A stretch of DNA of 64,000 nt from Cokeromyces recurvatus (GCF_025118155.1 NW_026251390.1:806001-870000), one strand, 5' to 3'. Numbered from the stretch's first letter, positions 48,099 to 61,136 are shown. Notes: generated by a model not told the origin, from the letters alone. Numbers and translations: made by a program.

Positions 48099-49196
48099 TT
48101 AAGGTCGCATCATTTCAGCCGCAGAAGCTAATATATCAATAGCTGATTCTTGACGCGCATTAATAGCAGTATGATTATGTAGAGTAGTAGTGGTATGGTA
48201 TGGTGCTTCAACTATCATAGTAGTAGTAGCAGTAGTAGTAGTAGTCATATTATTATTATTATTAGTATTAGTATTATTATTATTTGTAGCATGATTTATA
48301 TTAATAGTAGTAGTAGGATTGGAATAGGGTTGAAAAAAATGGTTAAAAGATGAAGATCGTTTAGGTGCAATTGATTTTACATAAGATTGTGAATATTCTG
48401 ATGCACGTCGACGATGTAAACCTATATCTTGTATATATGAGCTTTTATGTATTGATGTTAAACTATGATGTCTACCACTATTATCATTATTACTGCTACT
48501 ACTACTACTACTACTGCGTTGTTGCTGTCTATGTCTACTCATTTTGGCACGTCTATTTTGAAACCAAACCTAAAAAAAGATGAAAAGTCAGCTAGCATGC
48601 TCTCTTTAATATTATTATTATTATAGATATTATACCTGGACTTCTCGTTTGGTCATATCTAATTCTTTAGCTAATTGTTCTCTTATTTCCGAGCTTGGGG
48701 TATCGGTACTTTCAAATGTTTCCATCAAACGCTGATATTGATGAGGTAAGATACGTTTCCTTTTTGCTTTCGCTAAAGAAGAAACTACAATATTACCATT
48801 ATTTGTTTGGTGTAGTCCGGTTCTGGAATGATTCCATAAATCAGTTGGTTCATGATGAATAGAGGATTGTCTACTATCTGTTGATGAGCCATTAGGAGAG
48901 GATGTACCACTTGATGAAGCAGGAGAAAGTGATATATTAAAGTAATCAGTTTGCTGTTGTTGTTGTTGTAGTGGTGATGGTAATGGTAAAAAACGATATT
49001 TTTCAATATCTTCATTATTTTGAGTATTATTAGGTGCTAAAGGATGCTGTAAAGGATTAATAGAGACTTCATTTAATAATGCCGAAATAGCAAGTGAATT
49101 TCTACGATTTTGAATAGTCGGCGACGTTGCTGCTGCTGCCGCTACCACTACTTCATCTTCTTTATTCATTTCTGAAGAAGAATCGCAAACTGGCAT
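48099..49196 (-). CDS. Homeodomain transcription factor
   Basis: Two exons give about 340 residues. The start at 49196 (MPVCDSSSEMNKEDEVV) precedes a disordered N-terminus with poly-Ala and poly-Gln. The homeodomain begins about residue 148: AKRKRILPHQYQRLMETFES, then TPSSEIREQLAKELDMTKRE and VQ|VWFQNRRAKM. Helix 3 contains WFQNRR, with N51 and R53 both kept. The intron splits VQ from VW. The C-terminal part is S/N/T-rich with trinucleotide repeats (48216-48250, 48250-48300). The class cannot be told beyond a typical 60-residue homeodomain without the TALE insertion. Confidence 0.93.
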
Positions 49197-50090
49197 TCTA
49201 TGTGTAATGGAATAAATATAACAAAAAAGAAAAGAAAAAGGGAAGGAAAGGAAAGGAAAGGAAAGGAAAAGAAAAAAAAAGGAAGAAAAGAAAAAAAGAA
49301 TTGTGTATAAAACATAGAAGAAATAATAATTCAGGTAAACCCCCCGTTTTTTTTTTTTTTTTTGTACAATAAATATGTTTCTTTTAAGACTCAAAAAGTT
49401 TCATATAATAAAACGAGACAAAAAAGTAATTTATTTAAACTTTTATTAGTTGCTTTTAAATTTAATAACTAGAGTATAATTATGGTAAAATTAAATAATT
49501 CCTTTTTTTTTTCTTTCTCCTTGTGAAAGTCATAGTAATAAACAAGTATCAGGTTAGAAATCAGTACCAAATTATGTCACCATGTCAATCATATGCAATC
49601 GTAAAGTATTATATAATGCTGCATACAGCAAACAAGTTTAAAAATAGCGTTACACTCGTTCCTTTCACTGTCAATTTGAGGATATTTTATTAAAAAAAAA
49701 CGGACTTTTAAAATAAAAATTGGGATTTATAACAGATATATTTCAAAAATGTTATTATTCTTAAAAAAAAAAAAAAAAAAAATAGCAAAAGAAATATTTA
49801 TAACAAGAATGGAGTTAAAGCAATATACATATATCAATTGATAAAAATTTCTGATCCTTACACTTTAAATAAATTAGTTAATCTTGGTTTTTATTTAAAC
49901 AATGGTTAACTAATGATAAATAACGTATTGCATAAAGCAAAGAAGAAATAAAGACAACTGTGAAAATAGGCGTAAAACGCTCAACTAACTATATGTATTA
50001 TGGATTTGGCGCAAAACGAACTTTTTATTTCCAGCACAAAGTTCAATATTTAATACTGGTTAGAGTTGTAACTCTGAATTCAGATATCAA
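49197..50090. other. Intergenic, no gene seen
   Basis: Leader and promoter side of the homeodomain gene, with an (AAGG)n tract at about 49240-49270 and A+T-rich DNA beyond. No frame of interest. Confidence 0.5.
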
Positions 50091-50345
50091 ACAAAATACT
50101 GCCCATGTATGATGGAAAGGATTTAGACAATTTGTTTCCTCTTGGAAAGTGAACCAACACTTTAAACAGATCAAAATCACAGCTACAGACAGAGTATATT
50201 AAGGATTGGTAGCAGGAAAAGTATAAGTCATTTTGAATCAAATTTTACAATGATGACCCAAATAGTTATATTCAAGACACTGTTGATGACACGCTTACCC
50301 GCAAGGATTTGAGATCAAGAAGAGAGCTTATTCAGTATTTTTGAA
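50091..50345 (+). other. Possible decayed coding stretch
   Basis: Three consecutive open stretches in different plus frames look less random than their surroundings. One reads WKGFRQFVSSWKVNQHFKQI and then KITATDRVY before a stop. Another, near 50250-50344, reads IKFYNDDPNSYIQDTVDDTL then TRKDLRSRRELIQYF and a stop. The G+C is slightly higher than the flanks. No family is recognised; it may be a frameshifted relic of a mobile-element gene or chance. Confidence 0.2.
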
Positions 50346-52040
50346 GTATTATAATTTAGTATTTAAAAGATTGCTTCGTAAACTGTTCAACCCGCATTCC
50401 AATCTAAGTATACTATTACAATATACAAACAATTATACATAATTTTTGAATTGGCAATGGAACCCCACTGGACAGTGCTTCCACTATTAATTAATAAGTA
50501 TTCATATCATATTTATATATATGAAAATGAATCCGTAATTTAAATATATATAAATATATATAATAAAAATAAAAAAAATAAAAATACTTATTTGGCTACT
50601 TTACTGAAATAATCTCGGTCATGTTAATATGAGCATAATACCATATAATCATTTTATTTAGATAGTTGTATTGATTTAAAAAATGTAGAAAAAAAGAGAT
50701 TAAGAGTAGTGAGTTCGAATATAACAAATTAAAGTAATGTTAGTTACAATAGAAAAGAAAGAACTCTTATAAAATACAGTGTAAAAGATAGAGGGATAGT
50801 GTGAGTGGAATAAAGGTATACCATAGTATATATAATAGAAAAAACTTTGGAATTACATAAAGCATAATTTTAGAAATTTAATGATAACTGGATAGGAATG
50901 ATAATTATGATTTTTATATTGTTCTTCTCTGTGTACACCCCACACACACACCTACTTGAGATTCTAATGAGCACTGAAATCTTACAGTATTATCTTCCCG
51001 GAAACAACGAGAGCGAACAATGGTGGCCATATTGATATATAGGCAGTAAGATCTCGATTTCATAGATGATAGATCATTTCTTAGCACTTTTTGATATTAA
51101 AATGACATAATAAATATGTATCAAAGTAATTATTTTAAAGTCTTATTAAGCTATGTTTCACTATAAATGGATTAAATATTTCCAGGTTTTTTTTTTTTTA
51201 AACCTTGTAATGCGGACCCTATTTACTAGTTTGATTCAATAAAACGAAGCTACTTTCTCTTTCTTTTTAACAGACCTTGTAAAGTAAATTATAAGAAATA
51301 TATGTAGCAATGAACTCAGTATAATCATATGGACTTTTTTTTTAAAAAAAAAGAAAAGCAATAGATATTCTACATTGAGAAATAAGCATCTAACGACAAG
51401 CTTTATACCTTGTTAAATAGAATATTAGCTTGAATATTGCTACGAAATTTAATTTACTATCATTCTTATATCTTTATTTTCCTATTGACAGCTCCAATCC
51501 CTAGTGTATTCAACTCATCTTTTCATTGTTATTCCATCTTAATTTAGACTCAAACTGTCTTCACTAAGAAATTTGCTGTTAATTTACACATTGTCGGCGT
51601 AGATAAAATAAGTAAATTACTGCATCATTAGCCTTTTTTTTTTTATATACATGTTAACATGATCATTTTCATTTTAGCCCTTCTTTGTCCAACATTCAAT
51701 ACAATATTGACAGCTGTAATATTATTCATGTTTTTTAACTCTAAAACTCCATATACACAAATGTATAGAAAAGGTGTATATTTTGCTTTTGCATGGTTGA
51801 AAGAATTATATTACAATTATTTTTGAAATCCGTCCTATCAAAAGTCTTTTACTATTTTTTTTTTTTTTTGTTTTTATTTATTTTATTCCATTTTATTTTA
51901 ATTTTTTTATTTTTTTGTTATTTTTATTATTGTTATTTTATTTTATTTTTTTTTTTTTTCATTATTTTTAATCTTAAATAACAACAAAGCTGTAATTTAT
52001 ATATATAAAAGTACATTCCTTTTATTTTTCTTCTCTTTTG
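50346..52040. other. Intergenic, no gene seen
   Basis: A+T-rich spacer ending in the T-rich (51855-51960) promoter/leader of Bre1. Confidence 0.55.
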
Positions 52041-55000
52041 ATGGCAAAATTAGAAGATAACACAAAGCGTCGTTCTAACGAATTAGAAGAGCAAAGTATT
52101 ACCCCAAGACCTCCCCCAAAAAAGCGCTTTCTATCTAGTAGAGCTTCTTCTCCAGAAGAAGATCCAGAAGAGAATGAAGATGCCTCTGATACTTTTAAGG
52201 TATTAATAAAGTTTTTTTTTTTAGCGAATTAATTATTTAAATTATAAACAACATAGGAACCTTTAGAAGCGTTTCGTAAAGATGCAATTATGAGGCAATG
52301 GAAAGATTATATTGTAAGTTACAATATTTTTGTATATATATCTGTTAATAGCATTATAAAAATAACACACTTCTTTATAATTAATTAGAGATCTGTTAAA
52401 AATTGGAAGAAATATATTGAACAAGCTGAATTAAAAAAACTTGAAAATGAAGATAGTTTTCGACTTTGGGAAGAAGCCTTTAAAAAGGTAATTTTATTCT
52501 GATTATTATTATTATTATTATTTCAAATACTTATATAATTTAAATAGCTTCAAGTTTTTCTTTCCAATATTATACATGAAGGCATGATAAGTTTTGGTCA
52601 AAACTCTAATACTGCGATGGGTAATGTTTATGTTTTTTTTATTCTTTCTAAAACTGCTATTTTGAATTAAAAATAAAATACTGATCTTCGCATCTTATTT
52701 ATTAGACATAGATAGTAGTGAATTCAATGGTTTACTGGAACAATCTTGGGCAACAGAATTGACTCCTAACATGTTAAATGCTTACAAGAAGAAAGAACAT
52801 TATGATGTAACCATTTCTAAATTGAATCAATTGATTGATTCCTGGATTACTAAAAGAGAAAATATGACTACAAACTTCAAGTCTGTTCTTGGTAAGCTAC
52901 AAGTAAATAATAGCCTAAAAGTGATAAATTTATTAATTTTTGCGCCATTTAGACCAAAGCTCATTAAAGGATGTCCAAAGAGATCATGAACGTGTTTTAT
53001 TAACTTGGGTTAATGGTCAAAAATCACTTCAGGATATGAAAAGCCGTTGTAAATATGCAAACTTTAAGGTATTTTTTTTATTTTAATTTGAAACGAACAT
53101 TATATTAAATGAATTATAATGTCTAAATTTTTAGTATTTAATGCTTTCAGAAGAATTAAGAATTTTAAATGATCGTTTAGAAACAGCCGAATCTAATTTA
53201 TATCAAACTCAACAAGAACTTGAAAAGGTTAAAATCCAAAATAATATTCAAAAAGAAGATACAAAGGTTTTAGATATATCTTCTATTCATGCAAGACCTA
53301 GTATACCTGCAACTTCTATGCTGCCTCCAACACTTTCTTCCTCTACAGTTAATGCAGAAACTGAAGGAGCTTTAGCTAATTATTCTGTAAGTCGATATAT
53401 ATATATATATGTATATGTATAACAGTATTAATCGATCATTTTATGTTGTTAACATTAGAGCCCAGGTGTTGCTCAAAATCCACTTACTCAAATACAACAG
53501 TTACTTGAACAAAAACTACGTGATATTGAGTTAATTAAGGAAGACCGTATTGCCATAAAGCAGCAAATAGCACGTTTGGAAATGGATCATGTATGTGTGC
53601 CAGAGTCACGTATATATAAAGCCCCCATATGTCGACAATTATCACAATCGCGCGCTTATCATAAAGACAAATGTAATCGTTTAACTGATATATGTCATGA
53701 CCTTCAGAATGGACTGAATGATTTACTTGCTAATCGCCGTCGATTAATTAAAGACTTGGATTCTGAACAAGTGGATTATTTTAAAGGATTAGAGGATCAA
53801 TTAAAGAAATTAGATATTGACTTAACCCGTATTCGTGGTCAACGTGATGCATCTCAAATGAGTTTAGAAGAATGTAAAGCTGCTAATGAAGGAGGGCGCG
53901 TTTCGATTGCTGAATTAAAAGTGATTGCAGATACAAGAAAGGAGCGAATTAGTTATTTAGAAACGGAAGTATTACGATTACAAAAAAAGATGGCAGCAAA
54001 AATAGGTGTTAAAGAATATTACGAATTATTAGTGAATAGTAATGGCCAAGAACCATTCTTAACACCAGTTGAAAATGAACTCAACACGTTGCAAGAACAA
54101 GTAGAGCAAATGAAATCTCGTATCTATCAAGATATTCCTAAAGAGACTGTAGATTTTAGGCTTTCTCAAATTGTAGAGTTAAAACAATTAGAATTAGATG
54201 TTACTGCATTTGAAAAACGATATGGCTTTCACCCTTCTTATTCTTTAGATGATAAACAAGTTCAAAACATTCTGCAGGACAGAATTGAAAAAGAAAAGAA
54301 GATTATTTCAGAATCAAAAGAAAAGATATTAAGTTTAGAAGCTGTAAGTAGTGTAGTATGATTATTATATATTTAGACATCTTATTTATTGTATGTTTGT
54401 TAAATTAGACGGAAAAACAACTTTTAAGCGAAATTGAAAGTGTTGGGAAAGCGTATAATGAGTTAGAAGAAGAAAATATGAACGGATTGAAAGAACTTTC
54501 TGCTGCTGAAGATGAAGTTATAAAATTACAAACCGAACGTGTAAAATATAGTCAAACTTTCACTGCTCTTAACAAGTCAAAGGATGCTCATGCGATGGTT
54601 GCTAATGCTCTTAGTAAACAAAATGAAAAACAACTAGCTCATGTTAAGCAAATGAATGAACATGAAAAGAATCTTAATAACCAACTAGTAAGTATTCCAT
54701 TAAAATTCAAAAATATCAATATTAAAGGCATATACATATATATCTATGTGATTATTCTTATATTAGACTTGCCTTGAACGTGAATTGAATACAAGTAACT
54801 CTGTATACGAAATATATAAGCAAAAAAGAGAAGAAGCAAAGATGATATTAGATGAATTAAAAGAAAAAAATGCCTTTTCTAAAGATAAAATAATTGATGT
54901 AAGAAAACGAATTCTAAATTTAAAAGCATAAATTAATAAATATTCCTTGTAGCTTCAAAAGTCGATACTTGATAAGATTCGATTAATCGAAGATAGTGCA

Positions 55001-55335
55001 TATATGAGACTTCGATTAGAAGAAAGCAGTGAAATATTAAAACGTAAAATAGATTCAACGAATAAAGTTGATCGTCCTGCTGAAGCAAGATTAAGAAAAG
55101 AAAGAGAAGAATATAGAGTAAGGAAGGAAAAAAAAAGGATTTGATCATTTAACTAAGCATTTTTTTTTTTTTTTAGTCGTTACTAAATTGTAGTTCCTGT
55201 CGAATTAGATTAAAATCACATATTATTTTGAAATGCATGCATACATTTTGTAAAGAATGTCTTGAATCAAAAAAGAGATGTCCAACATGTAATGAATCAT
55301 TTGGTGCTCATGATGTAAAACAATTCTACTTCTGA
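52041..55335 (+). CDS. BRE1: E3 ubiquitin ligase Bre1 (histone H2B)
   Basis: RING E3 that monoubiquitinates histone H2B with Rad6. Twelve exons join without a frame break to 853 residues. The N-terminus MAKLEDNTKRRSNELEEQSI has a basic KKR patch. The body is coiled coil (LRILNDRLETAESNLYQTQQ, LEDQLKKLDIDLTRIRGQRD, LETEVLRLQKKMAAKIGVKE). The C-terminal C3HC4 RING begins CSSCRIRLKSHIILKCMHTF and continues CKECLESKKRCPTC, ending HDVKQFYF, where the terminal FYF is usual for Bre1. The overall order and length fit (yeast Bre1 is 700, human RNF20 975). Introns are 46-95 bp. Confidence 0.96.
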
Positions 55336-55526
55336 TTTATTTCATGCAATGTTCATATACATCCTCCCTTACTCTTCCTCTACGTCCATATTTAGAAATC
55401 CTTTTTTATATATATATATACGCTCAGTCATACATTTTACCTTTAAACTCTACAACTCCATAATGTACATATATAAATATATATTATTTTACTATATTAT
55501 TTTTTTTTTTCTGTGTGTATTGCATA

Positions 55527-56087
55527 TTAAATGATCCTTGCATACTTTAAACCATTTAAATAATGACATACTAAACCAACTAAACTGGCTAGTAATAAAG
55601 CTCGAAAAAATCGCCATAAATATTCTGCAAATAGCATTAATGGTTCTGGTCTGTCATCATCCATTTGTGGCGCCATTATTTCTTTATTACTTGCATTAAT
55701 CTGTAATGTTTTATTTTCTAATTCCTCATCATCGGGTGACTTAAGTGAGTTGACACTACTAGTTGAGTCGATTCGTGTCATATGTGGACTGGAACTTAAT
55801 CGTCGTCGATCTTCTTCATGATTTTCCGCTATACGTTCAATAACATCTTGACTATGTAGTTGTTCTGAAATTACTTCAGCTACAAGTGGTGCTCCTGTTT
55901 TAGCAATGAGTGCTTCTAATACTTCCTGAATGACACCTTTTCGTTCTTCTTCAATATCAGCTTCTTCTAGAGCTGCTTGTGCAAGATCAATGAAGCGATC
56001 TTTATGAGGATGATTTAAATCTGAAAACAACTCATCATTATTTCTCATGTCATTATTTCTTTGTTGTGAACGTCTTTTTGTTGTCAT
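55527..56087 (-). CDS. Small tail-anchored membrane protein, unrecognised
   Basis: Single-exon frame of 186 residues from ATG at 56087. It has a basic start (MTTKRRSQQRNNDMRNND), helical acidic middle (ALEEADIEEERKGVIQEVLE, IAENHEEDRRRLSS), then a C-terminal hydrophobic segment FFRALLLASLVGLVCHYL followed by NGLKYARII. That order suggests a tail anchor with a cytosolic head. I do not recognise the family. It is convergent with Bre1, 191 bp apart. Confidence 0.75.
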   Translation of the reverse strand: MTTKRRSQQRNNDMRNNDELFSDLNHPHKDRFIDLAQAALEEADIEEERKGVIQEVLEALIAKTGAPLVAEVISEQLHSQDVIERIAENHEEDRRRLSSSPHMTRIDSTSSVNSLKSPDDEELENKTLQINASNKEIMAPQMDDDRPEPLMLFAEYLWRFFRALLLASLVGLVCHYLNGLKYARII

Positions 56088-58091
56088 TTTTGTTTTATTT
56101 TTTTTTCTTTTAATTAATAAGTTTTGTAAAAGACTTTTGTAGCGAATAAATAGTAGAAAAAAAAAGGAAGAGATATATGTATAAGCTTGGATGGAAAAAG
56201 AACCTTAAAGCATAGAAAGAAGAAGAAAAAAAACTCCATTAGTGGTATAAGTCTTCCATCAACAAAAATAATAATACTAGTAATTAAAATAAGTCACGTG
56301 TAAACGTTATATTTGGTTGAAATAAAAGATAGAAAAAAAAACCCTCCCCCAATATCACTAACGAGCTTTAGAAATATGCCAAGTAGATATGAATAACTTT
56401 TATTTGGGCAATGGTATATAATTTACATCAATATTGCTAAAAAGAAAAAAAAAAGCTTTTTTGTATCAAATTACATTATGTTATTTATAATAAAGTTAAA
56501 TACTTTATTATAATACATGTGGAGTAAGTAAAAATTAAAGTCTATCAAAAGACATATAATTAAAAGAAAAGGAAACATGTGTATTTATCAGAAAGCTACT
56601 GGTTAATTTTTTTTTTTCGTTTTCAAATGATAATATTGAAATCCATTATATTTGTTAGTACGTATATATCCGTGTTTTATAATCTATCATAGTTTTTTAC
56701 AACAGATAGTGCTATTAGCAAAATCATCTTTTGCACTTGTAAATAATGAGTTCGCTAAATATCTTGTATTCATTAACGACTATCAATAATAAATCATTTA
56801 ATTTCTGTTTCAACTACTAATGCAAGTTGCTTGATATGTCATCTTTGCTCTTTATTCTGCCACCAAAAATGATTAAGGAAACTTTTTCTTTTTAAATTTA
56901 TAACTGTTGACAGCTGATATGTTTACTATTCCTTTAAATACATACTGTCTACTCTAGTAAAGAAAGAGTTTATATAACTTTGAGCATTTAAGTCAATTAA
57001 ACAATATATATCTTCTTTCTTCCTGAATCCAAAAAAAACATATAAATATCCCTTGACATTTTTCTATACTATTTTTTTTTCCTTTGTACAATTTTTGTAT
57101 TATTTTTCTTCAATAAACTATGCCCATTTCTCACAAACTTGTCTTTTGCTTTTATATTCTCTTCATCTTTTTGCACGTTTAAACCACTTGAAAAGATTTT
57201 TTAGAGCTTTAAAAGGGTTATTTATTTAAAAATTAAATAATAATATAATTTATATTAACTCCAGTTATTATAAAATATCTGCATATAAAAATCTACTATA
57301 ATAATATTTTTTTAACAAAATGAGAAGGTGTAAGGTTTGATACTATTTGAGAATAGTTGGTGAAATATTGGATGTCTTTAAAAGCCTCCAATGATCTGTT
57401 TGATCGAAATTTTTCAACATAAACTATCACTAGCATACAGAACGACAGAAATGATACTTCTGCAGTACTTATGTGTGAAATAATAAAATAAAATAAAACA
57501 TAAAACTATAAAAAACACAAAACCAAACAATGATCTCCTGATTTGGGCTCTTTAATTGACAATAAACATTAGTTAAATGCCCCATTTTTTTTTAAGATGG
57601 AAGAAAAATTAAAAATTATTATAAATTAATTGACTTAAAGATGATGTCATCTTTTACGTGACTGCTAAATTTCTCTATTTTAATGCTAAAAATATATGAA
57701 AATAATTTTTTTCAATGATATGTTCGTGGTGCTTAACAGTAGAATCCTTTTCTTTTATTTTTTTTTCTATTTGTGAAGCTAATGTTTCTTCTAGTTACTT
57801 TTATACTGAGACAAAGGTATAAATGTAAGTTGAATATTGCTTTTGTTCTTTATGTCGTCGTTAATGTATTGATATTTCTTTCTGTTACTGTTTCTATATT
57901 TAATTGACAATCTTCTGTATTGTCGTTTCAGTTCAATTAATCAAATTACAATTAAACAACTTAATAAAAATTTAAAGCAAAGTAAAAGCTTGATTTTATT
58001 CCATTATATTAAAAAATGATACTTAAATAAAAAATGATATTATATAAAAGGAATTATTAAAGAAGGGTAAATTAAAATAAAATAAATTGAA
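56088..58091. other. Gene-poor, no gene seen
   Basis: 2 kb of A+T-rich DNA upstream of the tail-anchored gene. Only short frames were found. Confidence 0.55.
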
Positions 58092-58124
58092 TTACCGGAC
58101 AAGTCCGGTATATCACGTGACTGT
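58092..58124 (+). promoter_or_regulatory. tRNA upstream module, copy 3
   Basis: TTACCGGACAAGTCCGG followed by TAT and ATCACGTGACTGT. ACCGGAC/GTCCGGT (58094-58109) is a 7-bp inverted repeat with a 2-bp centre. Aligned with copy 1 (9471-9502) it shares TTACCGGA at the left and ATCACGTGACTGT at the right. It points toward the initiator tRNA-Met gene, 3 kb away, from which it is separated by the repeat-bounded block. Confidence 0.5.
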
Positions 58125-58138
58125 TGACACTGGAGATA

Positions 58139-58383
58139 AAAGTCTACTTTTACAATTGTGAAAGTAGACTGAAAGGTGACCTTTCATTAAAGTTTCAGTA
58201 TACTTTCACAATTGTAAAAGGTGACCTTTCACAATGATGCCATTAGACCAAGTCAGTCTACTTTTACAATTGTAAAAGTAGACATTTTACAATTGTGAAA
58301 GTAGACTGAAAGTAGACCTTTTACAATTGTGAAACTATACTGAAAGTAGACCTTTTACAATCATGAAAGTTCACCTTTTACAA
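58139..58383. repeat. Hairpin-repeat cluster A
   Basis: About six copies of a palindromic core CTTTTACAATTGTAAAAG (with R variants) whose arms alternate between GTCTAC/GTAGAC and GGTGACC/GGTCACC. One copy at 58255-58283 is an almost perfect 29-bp palindrome. The same words recur at 61000-61069. Confidence 0.85.
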
Positions 58384-58628
58384 AATTTTGCTTCATAGCT
58401 CAAAGCTTCTATTGGATTACGCTTCTTTAATCTTCGTCATTCCTTTACGTTTTTTTACTCTTATTGGCCTTTACATTCAAATTAAACGTTTGCTTATTCG
58501 TTATATTATGATACATTTTAGACTTCTTTAAAATACAGTAGATAATGGAGCTTATATTCTTTTTCAAAATACGATTTTATTTATTTTCGTTTATTATTTC
58601 CTTTTACGATATATAAAATATTATATTA

Positions 58629-59270
58629 TTATATACTATAAAACGCGTAAAAAAATATATAAAAAAATACATAAAAAAATACATAAAAAAATAGATAAAA
58701 AATATATAAAAAATATTTAAAAAAATGTATATAAAAATGTATCCAAAAAAATAGAATAAATACGCCATGGAAAGGACCGAGATAACGCGTAATAGAGTCA
58801 TTAAGAGGACCATAGATAGCTTCTTTCATAATAGAATTCTTCCTATAATAAAATAAAATACGATTTAGTCAATGAAAAAACAAATAAATTATATTTTAGT
58901 TTCTTACCATTAGAAAAGAAGTTATCATTTCTTTACACGTTAACGGCCACCAAAGCAGAATAGTTTTTTTTTCACTTACCTAAATAAAAGATAAGAAAGA
59001 TTAATAAATATTTTACGCGTTTAAAATAATAATTAGTATGCTTATTATATTATTTACCTTTTATTTGTAATCGGTCACCACAAGAGAAAAGGCTATAAAG
59101 ATAGACCTTTAACGCCTAAACAAAAAAAAAAGTTTAGTTGATGTTATCATTAAAACAACTTTAGTAAGATATAAAGATATATTTATGTTATGTTTACCTT
59201 ATCTTTATTATTTACGTATTTTATATAATTCGCTATTAGTCATTATAAAAGGCAAAACGCCAAAGATTCA
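58629..59270 (-). pseudogene. Relic of a spliced gene inside the candidate element
   Basis: Minus-strand fragments look like exons: GGTGACCG-containing A L K V Y L Y S L F S C G D R L at about 59055-59113, VSEKKTILLWWPLTCKEMIT at 58980-58909, and MKEAIYGPLNDSITRYLGPF at 58829-58770. Each is flanked by plausible GTAA donors or TTTAG/TATAG acceptors, but they do not join in one frame. An A-rich degenerate tandem (AAAAAATAYAT units) follows at 58645-58740. No family recognised; decayed coding DNA is the best description. Confidence 0.25.
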
Positions 59271-60999
59271 AAGTATACAGTAAAACTATTTGAAAAAAAA
59301 AAAGATATTGATTAGAATATAGTTTTTTTTTTTTTCTTTAAATATAAAGAGCTAACCATGTTCATTACATGTTCGCCGGGGATAATCAAACCGTGCTAAG
59401 TTACTTACCAATTGGATTGTATATCATCTCAAGTCATTTATCCTAAGTACTAATTCAAAAAAAAAGAAAAAAGAAAAAAAAGGAAAACAAGAAGGAAAAA
59501 AAAGAAACAAGTAAAAAGAAATAAAGTAAAAAATTTTTTAGAAACAAAAAGTCTTATTAAAGCATTTGTATAAGCTGACAAAGAAGTCTTTCATTTATGT
59601 ATTCTATCGCCGAAGTAATTATATAACAATTTCCAAAGTCATATACAAAGCATACTATATAAAAAAAAGTTAGCATAAATAGCTTACACAGAAGTTATTA
59701 TAACAATACTATTTCTTTTAATAACTAATACATACTTTCAACCATATATTTATCTTCTAAATATTCTAATCCAATAAAATTAATGTCATTACCATTGTCA
59801 GCAATCGACTCTTCATTTGCATTATAGACATCTTTAGTGCGATGACAAAAAAAAAAGAAAAAAAAACGAACAGCAGTGGTTATTTTTATAATTCAAAATA
59901 AAAAAAAAAGCTAGCGTGATTACATTTATTAATTGTAACATCTGCAATGAATACTTATTATTGTTGTTTACTATGTTCATTGGTAATTGCATCTTCAAGA
60001 CTCTTATCAATTTTTAATGAATATATGAATATAGATAAAGATAGTATGTCTGTAAACAACCTTATATCTAAGTCTACTTTGAGAACAAGTTAATCATTTC
60101 CATTCACATTGATCTTTGTTTAATTAAACAGACATGTTGCAATGAATTTATAAATTTATAAGTTGAGATGTTAATAATCAGTATAAGATAATAAAAAAAG
60201 GAGAAAATATTTTTTTTACAGATAACTAAATTTATTGCTGTAGTTAAAACTTATATATGCAGTAAAAAATTCCCTTTCATTTTACTTATCTTTACGAAAA
60301 ATAAATAAATAAATTACTAACAATCGGATGATGCATCTTTCATTTGAAAAATAATAAATAGTTTTATTATTTTTAAATACTTTAGCAGGGGTATATTTTA
60401 ATTTTTCCATCTACATTCAAGTTGATTTTGGAATGGCAATTAGACATTTTGACATTATGTTCAACAAAAAAAAAAAAAATATTAAGTACGACAAATTAAT
60501 CTTACTAGATAAAATAACTTATTGTAAAGTAATAATATAAGTTTGATTTTAACAATTGACATTATACATAACTCATTACTGTACATGTTGACTTGAATTT
60601 TTATTATTTTTTTAATAAATTTTTTTTGAAAAAGTTAAATAATTTGACCTTTTCTTAAAAAAAGACTTATTACAACTTTACATTTTAAACATTCATCTTG
60701 AATGAATTATTGCTATTATTATTATTTTTTCAACTTCTTTTGAATTCAGAATATAAAATTTTTGTCCAATAAAATTTGAAGTAAAAAAAAATCGGGATTC
60801 TAAATTTATTTTCTAGTAAAAAAGACTATACCCAAAAAATTGTTATATTTTTTAACCATTAAACAAATCTTTAAATGCTAATATCTCTATCAATTCTTAA
60901 CCAAATAAAAAAATTTTAACATATTCGAAATGAGCAAATTTTTCTCTTTCATTTGGTATAAAAATTTTTTAAAACTTCCAATTTTCAATTTTCGATTGT

Positions 61000-61069
61000 A
61001 AAAGGTCACCTTTTACAATTGTGACTGGGTCACCTTTTACAAACTTTTACAATTGTAAAAGTAGACTTT
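61000..61069. repeat. Hairpin-repeat cluster B
   Basis: Three copies of the TTTTACAATTGTAAAAG core, with GGTCACC arms on the left and a GTAGAC arm on the right. It ends 67 bp before the initiator tRNA-Met gene. Confidence 0.85.
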
Positions 61070-61136
61070 ATTTGCAGTGTGGCTGAAATTTTGAGATTAT
61101 AACTAAATCTACCATAACACGCAACACAAACAAGAG

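Larger units (their letters stand above)
58139..61069. mobile_element. Candidate degenerate element bounded by hairpin-repeat clusters
   Basis: Both ends carry AAAGTCTACTTTTACAATTG followed by TRAAAG in inverted orientation (58139-58164 and 61044-61069, 25 of 26 positions alike). Further copies of the same core lie just inside each end. The 2.9 kb between holds a relic of coding sequence (58629-59270) and no intact transposase. TA occurs at 58137-58138 and at 61069-61070, possibly the target duplication, but the borders do not close exactly. Since the core is itself palindromic, an inverted match between ends is weak proof. A foldback-type or MITE-type cluster is the alternative. Confidence 0.35.

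Noticed and set aside
58604..58829. Aromatic-rich 66-69-codon membrane protein
   Set aside because: The FFYVFFYVF part is a degenerate A-rich tandem repeat read in frame; only the first 25 residues look coding.
56090..61000. Mitochondrial DNA insertion or rRNA remnant
   Set aside because: No recognisable mitochondrial gene or rRNA words were found; high A+T alone is not evidence.
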